A stretch of 29,757 bases of DNA from Bacillota bacterium (GCA_023399095.1 JAEWQS010000163.1:1-29757), one strand, 5' to 3'; positions 21,695-29,633 are shown, counted from the first letter of the stretch. Notes: generated by a model not told the origin, from the sequence alone. Program-made: numbers and translations.

Positions 21695-22711
21695 TTATAA
21701 AAAATCGTCCACATTCTCTTTCGTGACAACGATGATCCCCGTGTCAACAGCATTGGGCATTAGACTGACTTTCAAATCATTTTTTAATTGGCTGATGTGA
21801 TTATAATCAAATAATAACTTCAATCCGTAATAGGACATCGTAAACGTCCGCTGCACCAATGTTGCCTCGATCTTTCCCTGCTCAACAAGCTCTAATACCT
21901 CAGAATCTTTATCAAAAGCAACAACTTTTACTTCACCAAGCTTTTGGTTCTCGCTCAAGGCGATCGCAGCGCCGACACCGCTTGCGGCATTCGTACCGAA
22001 AAGCCCAACGATGGACGGGTAATCAATAAACATTTGCTCTGCAATATTGGCCGCTGTAGACGGGTCTGCTTTATCGTTCATCACTGCAACGATGTTGATA
22101 TCCGGATACTTGCTCTTTATGCACTCCTCAAATCCGCGTTGACGTTCATCAAGGCTGTAAATGCCGCGCATGGTCAGAATTGCGACATCACCCACTCCGC
22201 CAAGCTTGTTGCCGATGATATCTCCTGCGAGATATCCCGACAGATAATTATCAGTGCCGATATACGTAAGTCGGTTGCTGTCCGGCGCGTCATTGTCAAT
22301 ACATATTACCGGAATCCCCATAGACATCGCCCGGTTGATCGGCTCGACCATGGCTTCTTTATCGATCGGACAAACCAAGATGCCCGCCGGCTTTTCTTTA
22401 AGTACCTGTTCAAATATATCTAATTGCCGCAGCGCATCGCTGCCATTCTCGCCGGTAAAAATCACATCCACACCGAGCTCCTGGGCAGCTGCCTCTAAAC
22501 CAGACCGATGATCCTGCCAGTAGGGCAGAATGATATGCATACCAACTAAATAATAGACCTCTTTATGTGCTTCTTCCCGAATCGTTTCCTGCCCCTGGCT
22601 TGCCTGTTCCTGATCGTTTGCTTCTTCTTTGGGGCCGTAAATTGATCCGCATGCGGTAAACGCGGATACAAGCAACATAACTGCAGTCATGATTATTATT
22701 CGTTTTTTCAT
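21695..22711 (-). CDS. Sugar-binding lipoprotein next to the two-component system (RbsB type)
   Basis: This lipoprotein (338 aa) has a lipobox at SAFTAC with Cys21 lipidated, a short Glu/Gln-rich linker and a type 1 periplasmic-binding domain with typical blocks (GILVCPIDKEAM, GIPVICIDNDAP, YIGTDNYLSGY, VVAFDKDSE). ATG 22711 is the start because AAGAGG lies 6 bases before it; TTG 22717 would be too close. It is not a close paralog of the tandem pair at 577 and 1913. It is the first structural gene after the histidine kinase, and no ATPase is adjacent. It may feed the solitary permease at 17779, or act as the extracellular sensor for the kinase, as in XylFII-LytS-type systems of clostridia. 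The choice between the two roles is open. Confidence 0.9.
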   Translation of the reverse strand: MKKRIIIMTAVMLLVSAFTACGSIYGPKEEANDQEQASQGQETIREEAHKEVYYLVGMHIILPYWQDHRSGLEAAAQELGVDVIFTGENGSDALRQLDIFEQVLKEKPAGILVCPIDKEAMVEPINRAMSMGIPVICIDNDAPDSNRLTYIGTDNYLSGYLAGDIIGNKLGGVGDVAILTMRGIYSLDERQRGFEECIKSKYPDINIVAVMNDKADPSTAANIAEQMFIDYPSIVGLFGTNAASGVGAAIALSENQKLGEVKVVAFDKDSEVLELVEQGKIEATLVQRTFTMSYYGLKLLFDYNHISQLKNDLKVSLMPNAVDTGIIVVTKENVDDFL

Positions 22712-22734
22712 AACCAACCTCTTTTCTAAAGTAC

Positions 22735-22785
22735 AAAAGAAGCCGTCTTTGATGTATGATCGGTCTACATAAAGTTACTTCTTTT
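22735..22785 (-). promoter_or_regulatory. Extended stem-loop between kinase and binding-protein genes
   Basis: AAAAGAAG (22735-22742) is perfectly inverted at 22778-22785. After a small internal loop, CTTT/AAAG and ATGTA/TACAT continue the stem to a 9-base loop. On the transcript the right arm ends in CUUCUUUUGUACUUU, so it has some terminator character. It could separate regulator and structural gene expression. Confidence 0.5.
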
Positions 22786-22825
22786 GATTGTATATCGCAA
22801 TTAGCCTATCTTCATATTTGTTGCA

Positions 22826-24652
22826 CTATTTTATGGTTTTAGGTATCCGAAGTTCAACTTTGGTGCATGAATATTTTATACTATAAATTTTAAGCCCAAA
22901 ACTGCTGTCAAATATCAGTTTTATGCGCTCGTTAATATTGATAAGACCAAGCCCAACCTTTATTTCGCTTTCATTTTTTTCGCTGACACCGTGAGCGAGG
23001 CATTCATTAATCGCATCAAGCACCTCGCTGCTCATGCCTTCCCCGTCATCCTCTATGCTAATCAGTACACTGTCCTTTGTCGAGGTGGTCTTGATCTTGA
23101 GTGTGCCTTTTCCGGGCTTTGTCTCCAAGCCGTGTATGATTGCATTCTCTACCAGCGGTTGTATCACCAGTTTGGGAATTAAACAGTTCTTAGTATCCTC
23201 CTCGATCTCTTTGATAACAATAAACTTATTATTGAACCGAAACTGCTGAATATCCAAATAATTATCAATGTTTTTCAGTTCCTCTTCGAGCGTAACCATT
23301 GCATTCTTATTCGTGATGCTATATCTAAAAATGTCCGCCAGTGCCTTAACCATTTTCTCGATGCCCTCGACCTCTTCTTCTATAGCTTTACCTCTGATGG
23401 ATTCGAGCGTGTTATAAAGAAAATGTGGGTTGATCTGACTTTGCAGCGCATCGATCTCTGCCTGCTTTTTCATAATTCCCGCCGTATATTCGCTGTCGAT
23501 AAGCTGTTTTAAACGGACGATCAATGAATTTAGATCATTATACATTGGAAACAGCTCATTGCTTTTTTGTACATTCTGCAGTTTTAATTCAGAGTCCCCG
23601 GTAACAATCGCGTGCAGGGCCCCTTCCATATTTTTTATCGGGCGGTAAACCTTCTTATTGAATAATATCACGATTAATACATTGACCAATATTAAAAACA
23701 TGCTGGAAAATAACATAACATAATACATCGCGTACGTTTTCTCTCCAAAGAAGTCACTGCCCGCAATATATAACAACGTGCATCCCGAAGCGACGGATTT
23801 ATCATAAAATACGTACTTATCTTCACCATAGGCTTTTGTCTCAAGCATACCTGATACTTCATTTAGCTGGTCACGAAACTTACCTGTCCTTACCAACTGT
23901 TCATCGCCGATCTCGTGTTCGTTACGAAACGACATCAGTATTTGTCCATCGGCATTTATCATCACAATCGAACCATTATTTAATAATCCCAGATCCTGAA
24001 AATACGTCCGGTACGCTTCCCAATTCTTTTCAAAGGCAATAATGGCGTATTCTTCTACCTCTTCCGCCGGCTGATAGAACTTGATGGATACCATGCTTTG
24101 CCCCGAGGTATCTCCTGTACTTCTCATCAATACGCTGCCCCTGTCCTTTTGCTTAATCAACTCAGAATAACGGGACTTCGTTCCGCTGGTGTAGTAGTAT
24201 GGACTATATGGACTTGTATAAGAGATCATCCCTCCCTTTGGGCGGTAGATTGATAACCCGGAAATATCTTCATTGATCTTAAAAATGATATCGATGATGG
24301 TATTTAATTCGCTGTTATCGTTTTGAACGGATTCATAAAGGTTCTTTTCCTCAAAATAGAAGTATGATTCGTCATATACCATTTCAGACATTTTTTCAAA
24401 ACGTTCCAGTCCAAGCCGGATATCTAGCGCTGCCTGATTGATATAATGGGATACAGTTTGAATGTCTTTTTGCTGGTTTGAGTTGTTCATATAATTTAAA
24501 TTGATCAGGCCATAGAATAGCTGAGTGAGTAACACGCATACAAAATAAACGCCCACGATCAATACGATACTAGACTTAATCTTAAATACTTTTACCTGTT
24601 TGAAAAAAACTTTGATTCGCGACATAAAGCTTTTTATCCATTTTTCAATCAT
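22826..24652 (-). CDS. Membrane sensor histidine kinase, YesM/LytS type
   Basis: This two-transmembrane sensor kinase (608 aa) has a first membrane helix near residues 28-50, an extracellular sensing domain of about 240 residues, a second helix near 300-325, a HAMP-like linker (VYRPIKNM) and a His-kinase domain. The HPK7-type phospho-acceptor motif QINPHFLYNTLE contains His410. The N box is VENAIIHG and the G box is EDDGEGM. ATG 24652 is chosen because GGAGG lies 5 bases before it; earlier in-frame ATG 24664 and TTG 24676 lack a proper site. The adjacent response regulator gene (29-base gap) makes it the cognate pair. It probably senses the imported sugar directly or through the neighbouring binding protein. 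Confidence 0.94.
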   Translation of the reverse strand: MIEKWIKSFMSRIKVFFKQVKVFKIKSSIVLIVGVYFVCVLLTQLFYGLINLNYMNNSNQQKDIQTVSHYINQAALDIRLGLERFEKMSEMVYDESYFYFEEKNLYESVQNDNSELNTIIDIIFKINEDISGLSIYRPKGGMISYTSPYSPYYYTSGTKSRYSELIKQKDRGSVLMRSTGDTSGQSMVSIKFYQPAEEVEEYAIIAFEKNWEAYRTYFQDLGLLNNGSIVMINADGQILMSFRNEHEIGDEQLVRTGKFRDQLNEVSGMLETKAYGEDKYVFYDKSVASGCTLLYIAGSDFFGEKTYAMYYVMLFSSMFLILVNVLIVILFNKKVYRPIKNMEGALHAIVTGDSELKLQNVQKSNELFPMYNDLNSLIVRLKQLIDSEYTAGIMKKQAEIDALQSQINPHFLYNTLESIRGKAIEEEVEGIEKMVKALADIFRYSITNKNAMVTLEEELKNIDNYLDIQQFRFNNKFIVIKEIEEDTKNCLIPKLVIQPLVENAIIHGLETKPGKGTLKIKTTSTKDSVLISIEDDGEGMSSEVLDAINECLAHGVSEKNESEIKVGLGLININERIKLIFDSSFGLKIYSIKYSCTKVELRIPKTIK

Positions 24653-24681
24653 GCCTCCCTCCATCCTTGTGTTCAATCCAT

Positions 24682-26265
24682 TTATACGTACATATTTCGA
24701 TAATCGGTCGGATTGACACCAACTTTTTTCTTGAAAAGCCTGCTGAAATATTTCGGATCTTTATATCCGACCATTAAAGAAATATCGATGATTTTATACC
24801 TTACGTCCTTTAAAAGTGTTTTTGCGATATTGACGCGATAATCGCTCAAATATTCACTAAAATTCTCGCTGGTTTTCTTTTTAAACACTTCGCTTACATA
24901 CGTAGGGTTCAAACATACCAATTTTGCAACATCATCAAGGCTGATATCTGACATGTAATTTTCCATAATATATGTTTTGATTTCGCCTATCAGTTTATCG
25001 CCATTTTTCTGCTTCGCCTCGGAATACGCTTCGCTGAACTCTTTTAAAAACTGATTTATGTATAACTCAATCTTAGTTTTTGATAGACTGTTCTCAATAT
25101 TTTGCATCACCAGCTCTTTTGTCAGAGATTCAAGTTGAACATTTTTATTCTCCATCACATCAAACAGTATGTCAATAATCTCATATGCAGCCAGATGATA
25201 AATGATCGCGTTATTTGATAGCTGCTTATCTGCTTGTTTTAAGATGTTCGCAATTTCCTCCGATGCGCCTTTTGTATCAAATACATCCAAAAGAAGTTTA
25301 AGCTTTTTTTCTTTACGAACATCGATTATATTCTTTGTATCGGCGAATTTGTTTGATTGTGTTTCTGCATCAATAATATTGCCGGTGCCCATGACCATGC
25401 GAGCATTTATCGCACACAACGCAGAGCGGTATGACATTCCAATTTGGTTGATATTTGAAACGGATTGTCCAACACCGATTGTAAGACTAAACTGTTCCTG
25501 TGATTTCCTTTTTTCTTGGATCTTCGTCAATATTCGTCGCATTTCTTGGAGCACAAATTCCCTATCAATGAAATTCAATACAAAAATATACTTATCCCCG
25601 GCGCCATCTGTAAAATGTACAAGCTCTTTTAATTTTTCTGAATGTGATTCTTTAATTTCAGTCAAAAGCTTAAGCAAATCAGTGTTGTCATAACTATCAC
25701 ACTTTTCTCTAAATAGAAAATCCTGTTTAGATATTGCGACGCAATATTCACCGTCTCCGAAGTTTGTCCCGTACACCTGATTCAAATTTTCAACGCAAAT
25801 ATTCTTGTTTTTAAGATCAATAATCTTTTTGATCTCCTGTTCCAGCATCTGCAATTCGCTGTTTTCAATTTTTGTTTCCATCGCATATTTTTTTTGGATT
25901 TTTTCTTTAACGGAAAGCAAGATTTCCTGGAATTCATCCTTGTCTAATGGTTTGACGATATAGCCGAAAGCATAATATTTAATCGCACTTTTCGCATATT
26001 CAAAATCGCTGTAGCCACTGATGATGATGAACTCAGTGTCAAAACCAAGCTCTCTTACAGACTTTATTAGCCCGATACCGTCTAAACTGGGCATTCGAAT
26101 GTCCGTGATCACTAAATCAGGGCGATGTTCTTTTACAAGCTCCAACGCCGACACACCATCTCCGGCATCTGCGATAATTTTAAATCCCATATCCTCCCAA
26201 TTTACGATTTTTCGTATTAGTTTGCATATCCATGTTTCATCGTCAACAACAACAACTTTATACAT
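24682..26265 (-). CDS. AraC-type response regulator, YesN type
   Basis: This DNA-binding response regulator (527 aa) has an N-terminal receiver domain with the acidic pair Asp8-Asp9, the phospho-acceptor Asp55 (LVITDIRMP) and the Lys of VKPLDK near 105. A long middle region of about 270 residues follows, and then a C-terminal AraC/XylS double helix-turn-helix (ISLDDVAKLVCLNPTYVSEVF, then IIDISLMVGYKDPKYFSRLFKK). AGAGGAG lies about 9 bases before the ATG. It should activate the downstream catabolic genes when phosphorylated by the kinase at 22826. A tandem 12-mer at 26376-26399, about 110 bases upstream of its start, is a candidate self-binding site. It is the first gene of the long minus-strand array. 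Confidence 0.94.
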   Translation of the reverse strand: MYKVVVVDDETWICKLIRKIVNWEDMGFKIIADAGDGVSALELVKEHRPDLVITDIRMPSLDGIGLIKSVRELGFDTEFIIISGYSDFEYAKSAIKYYAFGYIVKPLDKDEFQEILLSVKEKIQKKYAMETKIENSELQMLEQEIKKIIDLKNKNICVENLNQVYGTNFGDGEYCVAISKQDFLFREKCDSYDNTDLLKLLTEIKESHSEKLKELVHFTDGAGDKYIFVLNFIDREFVLQEMRRILTKIQEKRKSQEQFSLTIGVGQSVSNINQIGMSYRSALCAINARMVMGTGNIIDAETQSNKFADTKNIIDVRKEKKLKLLLDVFDTKGASEEIANILKQADKQLSNNAIIYHLAAYEIIDILFDVMENKNVQLESLTKELVMQNIENSLSKTKIELYINQFLKEFSEAYSEAKQKNGDKLIGEIKTYIMENYMSDISLDDVAKLVCLNPTYVSEVFKKKTSENFSEYLSDYRVNIAKTLLKDVRYKIIDISLMVGYKDPKYFSRLFKKKVGVNPTDYRNMYV

Positions 26266-26375
26266 CTACGTATGCTCCTCTCAGAAAATAGTAGCGTTTG
26301 ATGAGGCTTTCGTTTTTGGCTCACGCTAGTTTACAGCGTTTTTGCTGTCCTGATGTCCAAAAAAGGGGATAAAAC

Positions 26376-26399
26376 AAAGTTTGAAGTAAAGTTTGAAGC
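26376..26399 (-). promoter_or_regulatory. Tandem 12-mer direct repeat, candidate regulator binding site
   Basis: AAAGTTTGAAGT (26376-26387) is followed without gap by AAAGTTTGAAGC (26388-26399); 11 of 12 positions are identical. AraC-type regulators typically bind direct repeats on one DNA face, and this one lies 111-134 bases upstream of the AraC-type regulator gene. No convincing sigma-A promoter was placed next to it. The binding role is inferred. Confidence 0.5.
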
Positions 26400-26444
26400 A
26401 TTATCGCAGTTTTTTATTGCCCCTTTTCAGATTTTCCCCAAAAG

Positions 26445-26545
26445 AGCGCACTTATTCACTGAATTGCGCAGGCAGTGCGCTCCACCTGAGCCCTGATAGA
26501 CGCTTTTTTATACTCTATGCGGTAATACCAGTCCCGCTCAGGGCT
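26445..26545. repeat. Two adjacent inverted-repeat pairs
   Basis: GAGCGCACT (26445-26453) is perfectly inverted at 26475-26483, and AGCCCTGA (26490-26497) is perfectly inverted at 26538-26545. Together they could fold into two neighbouring hairpins over about 100 bases, with a T-run (26505-26510) inside the second. No known RNA family was recognised. They may be a structured RNA, a regulator site or a remnant of a mobile element. Confidence 0.4.
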
Positions 26546-26844
26546 ATAATATCATTTGTGCAGCCTCACTTCGATGCAATTGTATGACTACAACAATGTT
26601 AAATTTGAAACCTTAAAATAAAAGAAGCAGGAGCTGGCTCACGGGGTATTGTTGAGGAAAATACATCAACGAATGGAGTCATCTCGTGCATGAATAGCAT
26701 ACCACAGAACATAAAGAATCGGCAACACTCGTTTCATCTGGTATAAAAGGCTTGTGTTCCCCGCACCAGCCATTAAGTACAACTAAATACTCTTATATCT
26801 ATTTTGTTTGTCAAAGTACAACGGCAATCTGCAAAAACTCATAG

Positions 26845-26994
26845 ATCCAATTTCCATCTCTCACAGTATATAGTGACAAAATCAACATTCTGCGTCGCCA
26901 CATGAAGCGACTTGAAGGGTATAGACATCGGGTCAAAAATACTAAAACGCCTGCTCAATTGGCGTTCACAATTAAATACCACATAATCAGGTAA
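26845..26994 (+). pseudogene. Short protein-like fragment, unrecognised
   Basis: A plus-strand frame of 49 codons without a proper start (a TAG precedes it) encodes a basic peptide containing RRHMKRLEGYRHRVKNTK and ending KYHIIR. Its composition looks like the tail of a DNA-binding or transposase protein, but no family was recognised. It overlaps the terminator of the aldehyde dehydrogenase unit, so it is more likely a decayed remnant than a working gene. Confidence 0.2.
26936..26966 (-). terminator. Terminator of the cupin-aldehyde dehydrogenase unit
   Basis: On the minus strand AACGCC (26966 to 26961) pairs with GGCGTT (26951 to 26946) around a 9-base loop and is followed by TTAGTATTTTT. 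It lies about 30 bases after the dehydrogenase stop. A second hairpin, CACATAAT (26980-26987) with ATTATGTG (26997-27004), overlaps that stop codon. Confidence 0.65.
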
Positions 26995-26997
26995 TAA

Positions 26998-28440
26998 TTA
27001 TGTGCGTATTCTTATGTGCTTAATATTGAGATATTCATACAGGCCTTCAGGACCGTGTTCATGTCCGAAACCGCTGTCATTCCAGCCACCGTAAGGTGCG
27101 TTAATAACACCGGCATCCGGGTTGTTTATTGCAATATTTCCCGCGTCTATATCTCGCGAAAGTCTTTCCGCAAGATAAAGGCTATTTGTGTAAACAATAG
27201 CTGCAAGACCGTATGGTGTATCGTTTGCTAAATCAATCGCTTGTTCGATGTTATCAAATCTCATCACCCCAACCAACGGGCCGAACGTTTCTTCACGCAT
27301 CACAAGCATGCTGTGGTCAACATCAGCCAGAATTGTTGGCTCGAAATAATTACCTTGTGCAAATTTCGTATCCTCTGGCCTTTTGCCGCCGCACAACAGC
27401 CGAGCACCCTTTTCGACTCCATCACGAACATGTGTGATCACCGTTTCAAGACCGGCTTTGCTGCACATGGGTCCCAGATCACAGACATCCGTCAGTCCAT
27501 TGCCAATCGTCAGTTTCTGAGTTAAATCAGAGAACTTCTCGAGAAACTCATCATAGATATCCTTATCCACATAGATCCTGTTGATTGCGATACATATCTG
27601 CCCCATGTTTCTGAAAGACCTCCGTACCGCGCCGGCAACGGCTGCATTAAGGTCGCAATCCTTGCAAACGATCATAGGAAGGCTCCCGCCCAACTCTAAA
27701 GAGACTTTTTTCAGTGTATTAGCACAATCGGACAACACCTGTTTGCCTACAGCAGTCGAGCCCGTAAACGCCACTTTTTTAACTTTCGGATTCTTTAGCA
27801 AAAGCGGCCCGAGTTGTGAGCCTGAACCGGTCAGTGCACTGATAACACCTTTGGGTATGCCTGCGTCGAGTATACATTCGATAAAAAAGATCGGTGATAT
27901 AGGCGTTTCAGAAGGAAGTTTGCATACAACTGTACATCCGGACGCAAGGGCACCGCCTAATTTCCAGGCCAGGAGCTCGATAGGATAGTTCCAAGGCGAT
28001 ATAGCGACAACAACGCCCATCGGCTGATATATCACTCGACTTTCGATATCGGATTCGACGTTGGGAATAATCCTTCCGTAGATTCGCTCACCTTCCTCGG
28101 CATAATACCGCAGTATCTCAGCGCCTTTCTTTACTTCGCCCAAAGCTTCACCCACCGGTTTACCTTGTTCTTGTGTCATGAGCCGCGCAATTTCATTCGC
28201 CCGTTTCAATACGATTTCGCTGGCTTTTCGAAGATAGCCGCCTCTTTGAAAAGGCTTTAATCGTGCCCAAGGTTTAAACGCCTGATAAGCTGATTCGATC
28301 GCTTTTGTAACGTCCTGATTCTCTGCTCTAGGCACTGTAGCAAAAATCTCCCCTGTTGCAGGATTCCGCACTTCAAGGCGCTTATTTCCGCTACCATTTG
28401 TCCATTCTCCGCCAATCAGAATCTTTTTATGCAATAACAA
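26998..28440 (-). CDS. NAD(P)-dependent aldehyde dehydrogenase, GabD/succinate-semialdehyde dehydrogenase-like
   Basis: This cytoplasmic aldehyde dehydrogenase (480 aa, normal length) oxidises an aldehyde to the acid without CoA. The active-site Asn is in SPWNYP, the general-base Glu in SLELGG, the catalytic Cys in NMGQIC, and the coenzyme motif is FTGSTAVGK. The start is TTG 28440, because GGGGG lies 8 bases before it and no ATG is available. The ribosome site overlaps the end of the cupin gene, so the two are translated together. The unit is separate from the long array but adjacent to its regulator. It could oxidise the short aldehyde set free by transketolase- or aldolase-type cleavage (glycolaldehyde, lactaldehyde or similar), though the closest motifs are those of semialdehyde dehydrogenases. 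Confidence 0.92.
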   Translation of the reverse strand: MLLHKKILIGGEWTNGSGNKRLEVRNPATGEIFATVPRAENQDVTKAIESAYQAFKPWARLKPFQRGGYLRKASEIVLKRANEIARLMTQEQGKPVGEALGEVKKGAEILRYYAEEGERIYGRIIPNVESDIESRVIYQPMGVVVAISPWNYPIELLAWKLGGALASGCTVVCKLPSETPISPIFFIECILDAGIPKGVISALTGSGSQLGPLLLKNPKVKKVAFTGSTAVGKQVLSDCANTLKKVSLELGGSLPMIVCKDCDLNAAVAGAVRRSFRNMGQICIAINRIYVDKDIYDEFLEKFSDLTQKLTIGNGLTDVCDLGPMCSKAGLETVITHVRDGVEKGARLLCGGKRPEDTKFAQGNYFEPTILADVDHSMLVMREETFGPLVGVMRFDNIEQAIDLANDTPYGLAAIVYTNSLYLAERLSRDIDAGNIAINNPDAGVINAPYGGWNDSGFGHEHGPEGLYEYLNIKHIRIRT

Positions 28441-28454
28441 ATGGATATCCCCCT

Positions 28455-28832
28455 TTAGTCAACTTTTCCCGTAACCCACAAGACAACCAGCGGCATATTT
28501 CCTCTTTGATATGTAGTGTGATATTCTCCGGGCGGTACATACAGGGCATCGCCTTGCTCAATCTCGAAAATATCTTCTCCGACAACCATGACTCCTTTTC
28601 CTGAAATGACAAAGTACGTCTCTTCCATATCATCATGGACGTGACCGGTTGTCGTCCCTGTCGGGTATATGGTTGTATAACCCATGTTCAGCCGTTTGGT
28701 TGGGCAGTTCTTACTGTTGATCAGATAATATGTGTCCCTAAGTATATCTTTATCACGGTCGCATACATGTGCCCGCAGCGATCTCGGGTCTTCGTCCGGC
28801 GTTTGGTCTTGAACCTTAACAACAAACTTCAT
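28455..28832 (-). CDS. Small single-domain cupin protein
   Basis: This 125-aa protein has one cupin barrel. The first motif, GHVHDDMEETYFVISG (residues about 65-80), holds two His and a Glu for metal binding. The second, GDALYVPPGEYHT, holds the third His. Small cupins act as isomerases, dioxygenases or sugar-binding proteins, and the reaction cannot be told from sequence. ATG 28832 has AGGAG 8 bases before it and a TGA directly upstream in frame. It is the first gene of the unit with the aldehyde dehydrogenase (14-base gap), transcribed from the promoter at 28876-28904. A role in handling the same metabolite is likely. Confidence 0.88.
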   Translation of the reverse strand: MKFVVKVQDQTPDEDPRSLRAHVCDRDKDILRDTYYLINSKNCPTKRLNMGYTTIYPTGTTTGHVHDDMEETYFVISGKGVMVVGEDIFEIEQGDALYVPPGEYHTTYQRGNMPLVVLWVTGKVD

Positions 28833-28860
28833 TCATCATTCTCCTAGCAAAAAATATAAC

Positions 28861-28874
28861 TGTTATAAATAACA
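28861..28874 (-). promoter_or_regulatory. Palindrome at the predicted transcription start, candidate operator
   Basis: TGTTATAAATAACA is a perfect 14-base palindrome with a 2-base centre. It lies directly downstream of the -10 element of the cupin promoter, where the transcript should begin, an ideal place for a repressor. The binding protein is unknown. Confidence 0.45.
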
Positions 28875-28875
28875 A

Positions 28876-28904
28876 ATTATAAGGCTTTTATGTTAAGTCA
28901 GCAA
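28876..28904 (-). promoter_or_regulatory. Sigma-A type promoter of the cupin-aldehyde dehydrogenase unit
   Basis: On the minus strand TTGCTG (28904 to 28899) and a perfect TATAAT (28881 to 28876) are separated by exactly 17 bases. The -35 element lies within the last codons of the decayed IS1595-type transposase, so this promoter straddles the remnant's edge. Confidence 0.7.
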
Positions 28905-29563
28905 ATCGCATTGTCGAAGTACGTGTTATTGCAAGAAGCAATATGCTGAAAATATTCCCGACTATGTTTCTACGGTTGAACGGGTAGTTATTCATTAAGA
29001 TAACTCGCATGTACTTTTTCCTAGACCATGAAATGTGCCCCAAACAAAAGCCTTTGCATTACCTATGATAGTGTGCAGCCACTTGAGCACGTCCAAGTCC
29101 TCAAAAAATGCCTGACACTCGTTCAGATGCGTATCGGCCAATGGCTTTCGATAACTGCGGCAGGCGTCATTTTCAACCACAGCTTGCTTGCGAATTTACC
29201 AACCGTCTTTCCCTTCAGGTAAGAATCGCAAACATTTTTGAATACTGGCGTTACCATTCTGATCTGTGAAGACTTCGACCACAATTTTGTGGTTCTGTGA
29301 CCTCTTTTACCGCTTTTTTAGTTCCCCAAAGTTCGCCGTATCATCCAGTTCCACAAAACATGTAAACATATAGTTAATGCCTCGTTCCGCCATTACATGG
29401 CGGATACGATGAAGCAAACCATGACGGTATTTGACGGCAGATTAAGCACGCGATATAGCTGCATCGCTAAGTAGCCACGTTTTTCACTAGCAACCAAGCC
29501 CAATATCCATGTTCCAAACTCAGCATTGAAATATGATCCATTGCGGTAACATACTTCAAACAT
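28888..29563 (-). pseudogene. Decayed IS1595-type (ISXO2-like) transposase
   Basis: Several minus-strand frames, in order, spell an IS1595-family DDE transposase. First come WILGLVASEKRGYLAMQLYR and NLPSN, then LLHRIRHVMAERG and FVELDDT with the first catalytic Asp. KIVVEVFTDQNGN follows, and then DACRSYRKPLADTHLNECQA. LKWLHTIIGNAKAFVWGTFHG is the family's typical late block. Finally NNYPFNRRNIVGNIF ends with FADLT and a stop at 28888. Internal stops and at least three frameshifts make it inactive. The zinc-ribbon N-terminus seems missing. The family assignment rests on the order of several conserved blocks. Confidence 0.78.
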
Positions 29564-29633
29564 TATGATATATTAGCGTTGTACTTGTTCAATTAGTCTA
29601 CATTCATTTATGGTGGATTATTTTCGGATAACG

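Larger units (their letters stand above)
26266..26997. other. Long intergenic region without an intact gene
   Basis: These 732 bases separate the regulator gene from the aldehyde dehydrogenase gene. They hold a tandem 12-mer (26376-26399), two inverted-repeat pairs (26445-26545), the terminator of the aldehyde dehydrogenase unit (26936-26966) and a short protein-like plus-strand frame (26845-26994). Between about 26600 and 26840 only short, interrupted frames are seen on both strands, and none was recognised. The region may contain decayed mobile-element or gene remains. Confidence 0.5.

Noticed and set aside
577..26265. Sulfoquinovose (sulfo-TK) or apiose locus as a firm assignment
   Set aside because: Split transketolase and RpiB-type isomerase fit, but sulfoquinovosidase, sulfoquinovose isomerase and apulose kinase were not seen, so it is kept only as a hypothesis.
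577..26265. Myo-inositol catabolism locus
   Set aside because: A Gfo/Idh dehydrogenase and a zinc dehydrogenase are present, but IolE, IolD, IolB, IolC and IolJ-like proteins are not.
26393..26587. 64-codon plus-strand open frame in the intergenic region
   Set aside because: It spans the two inverted-repeat pairs, lacks a ribosome site and its product looks random.
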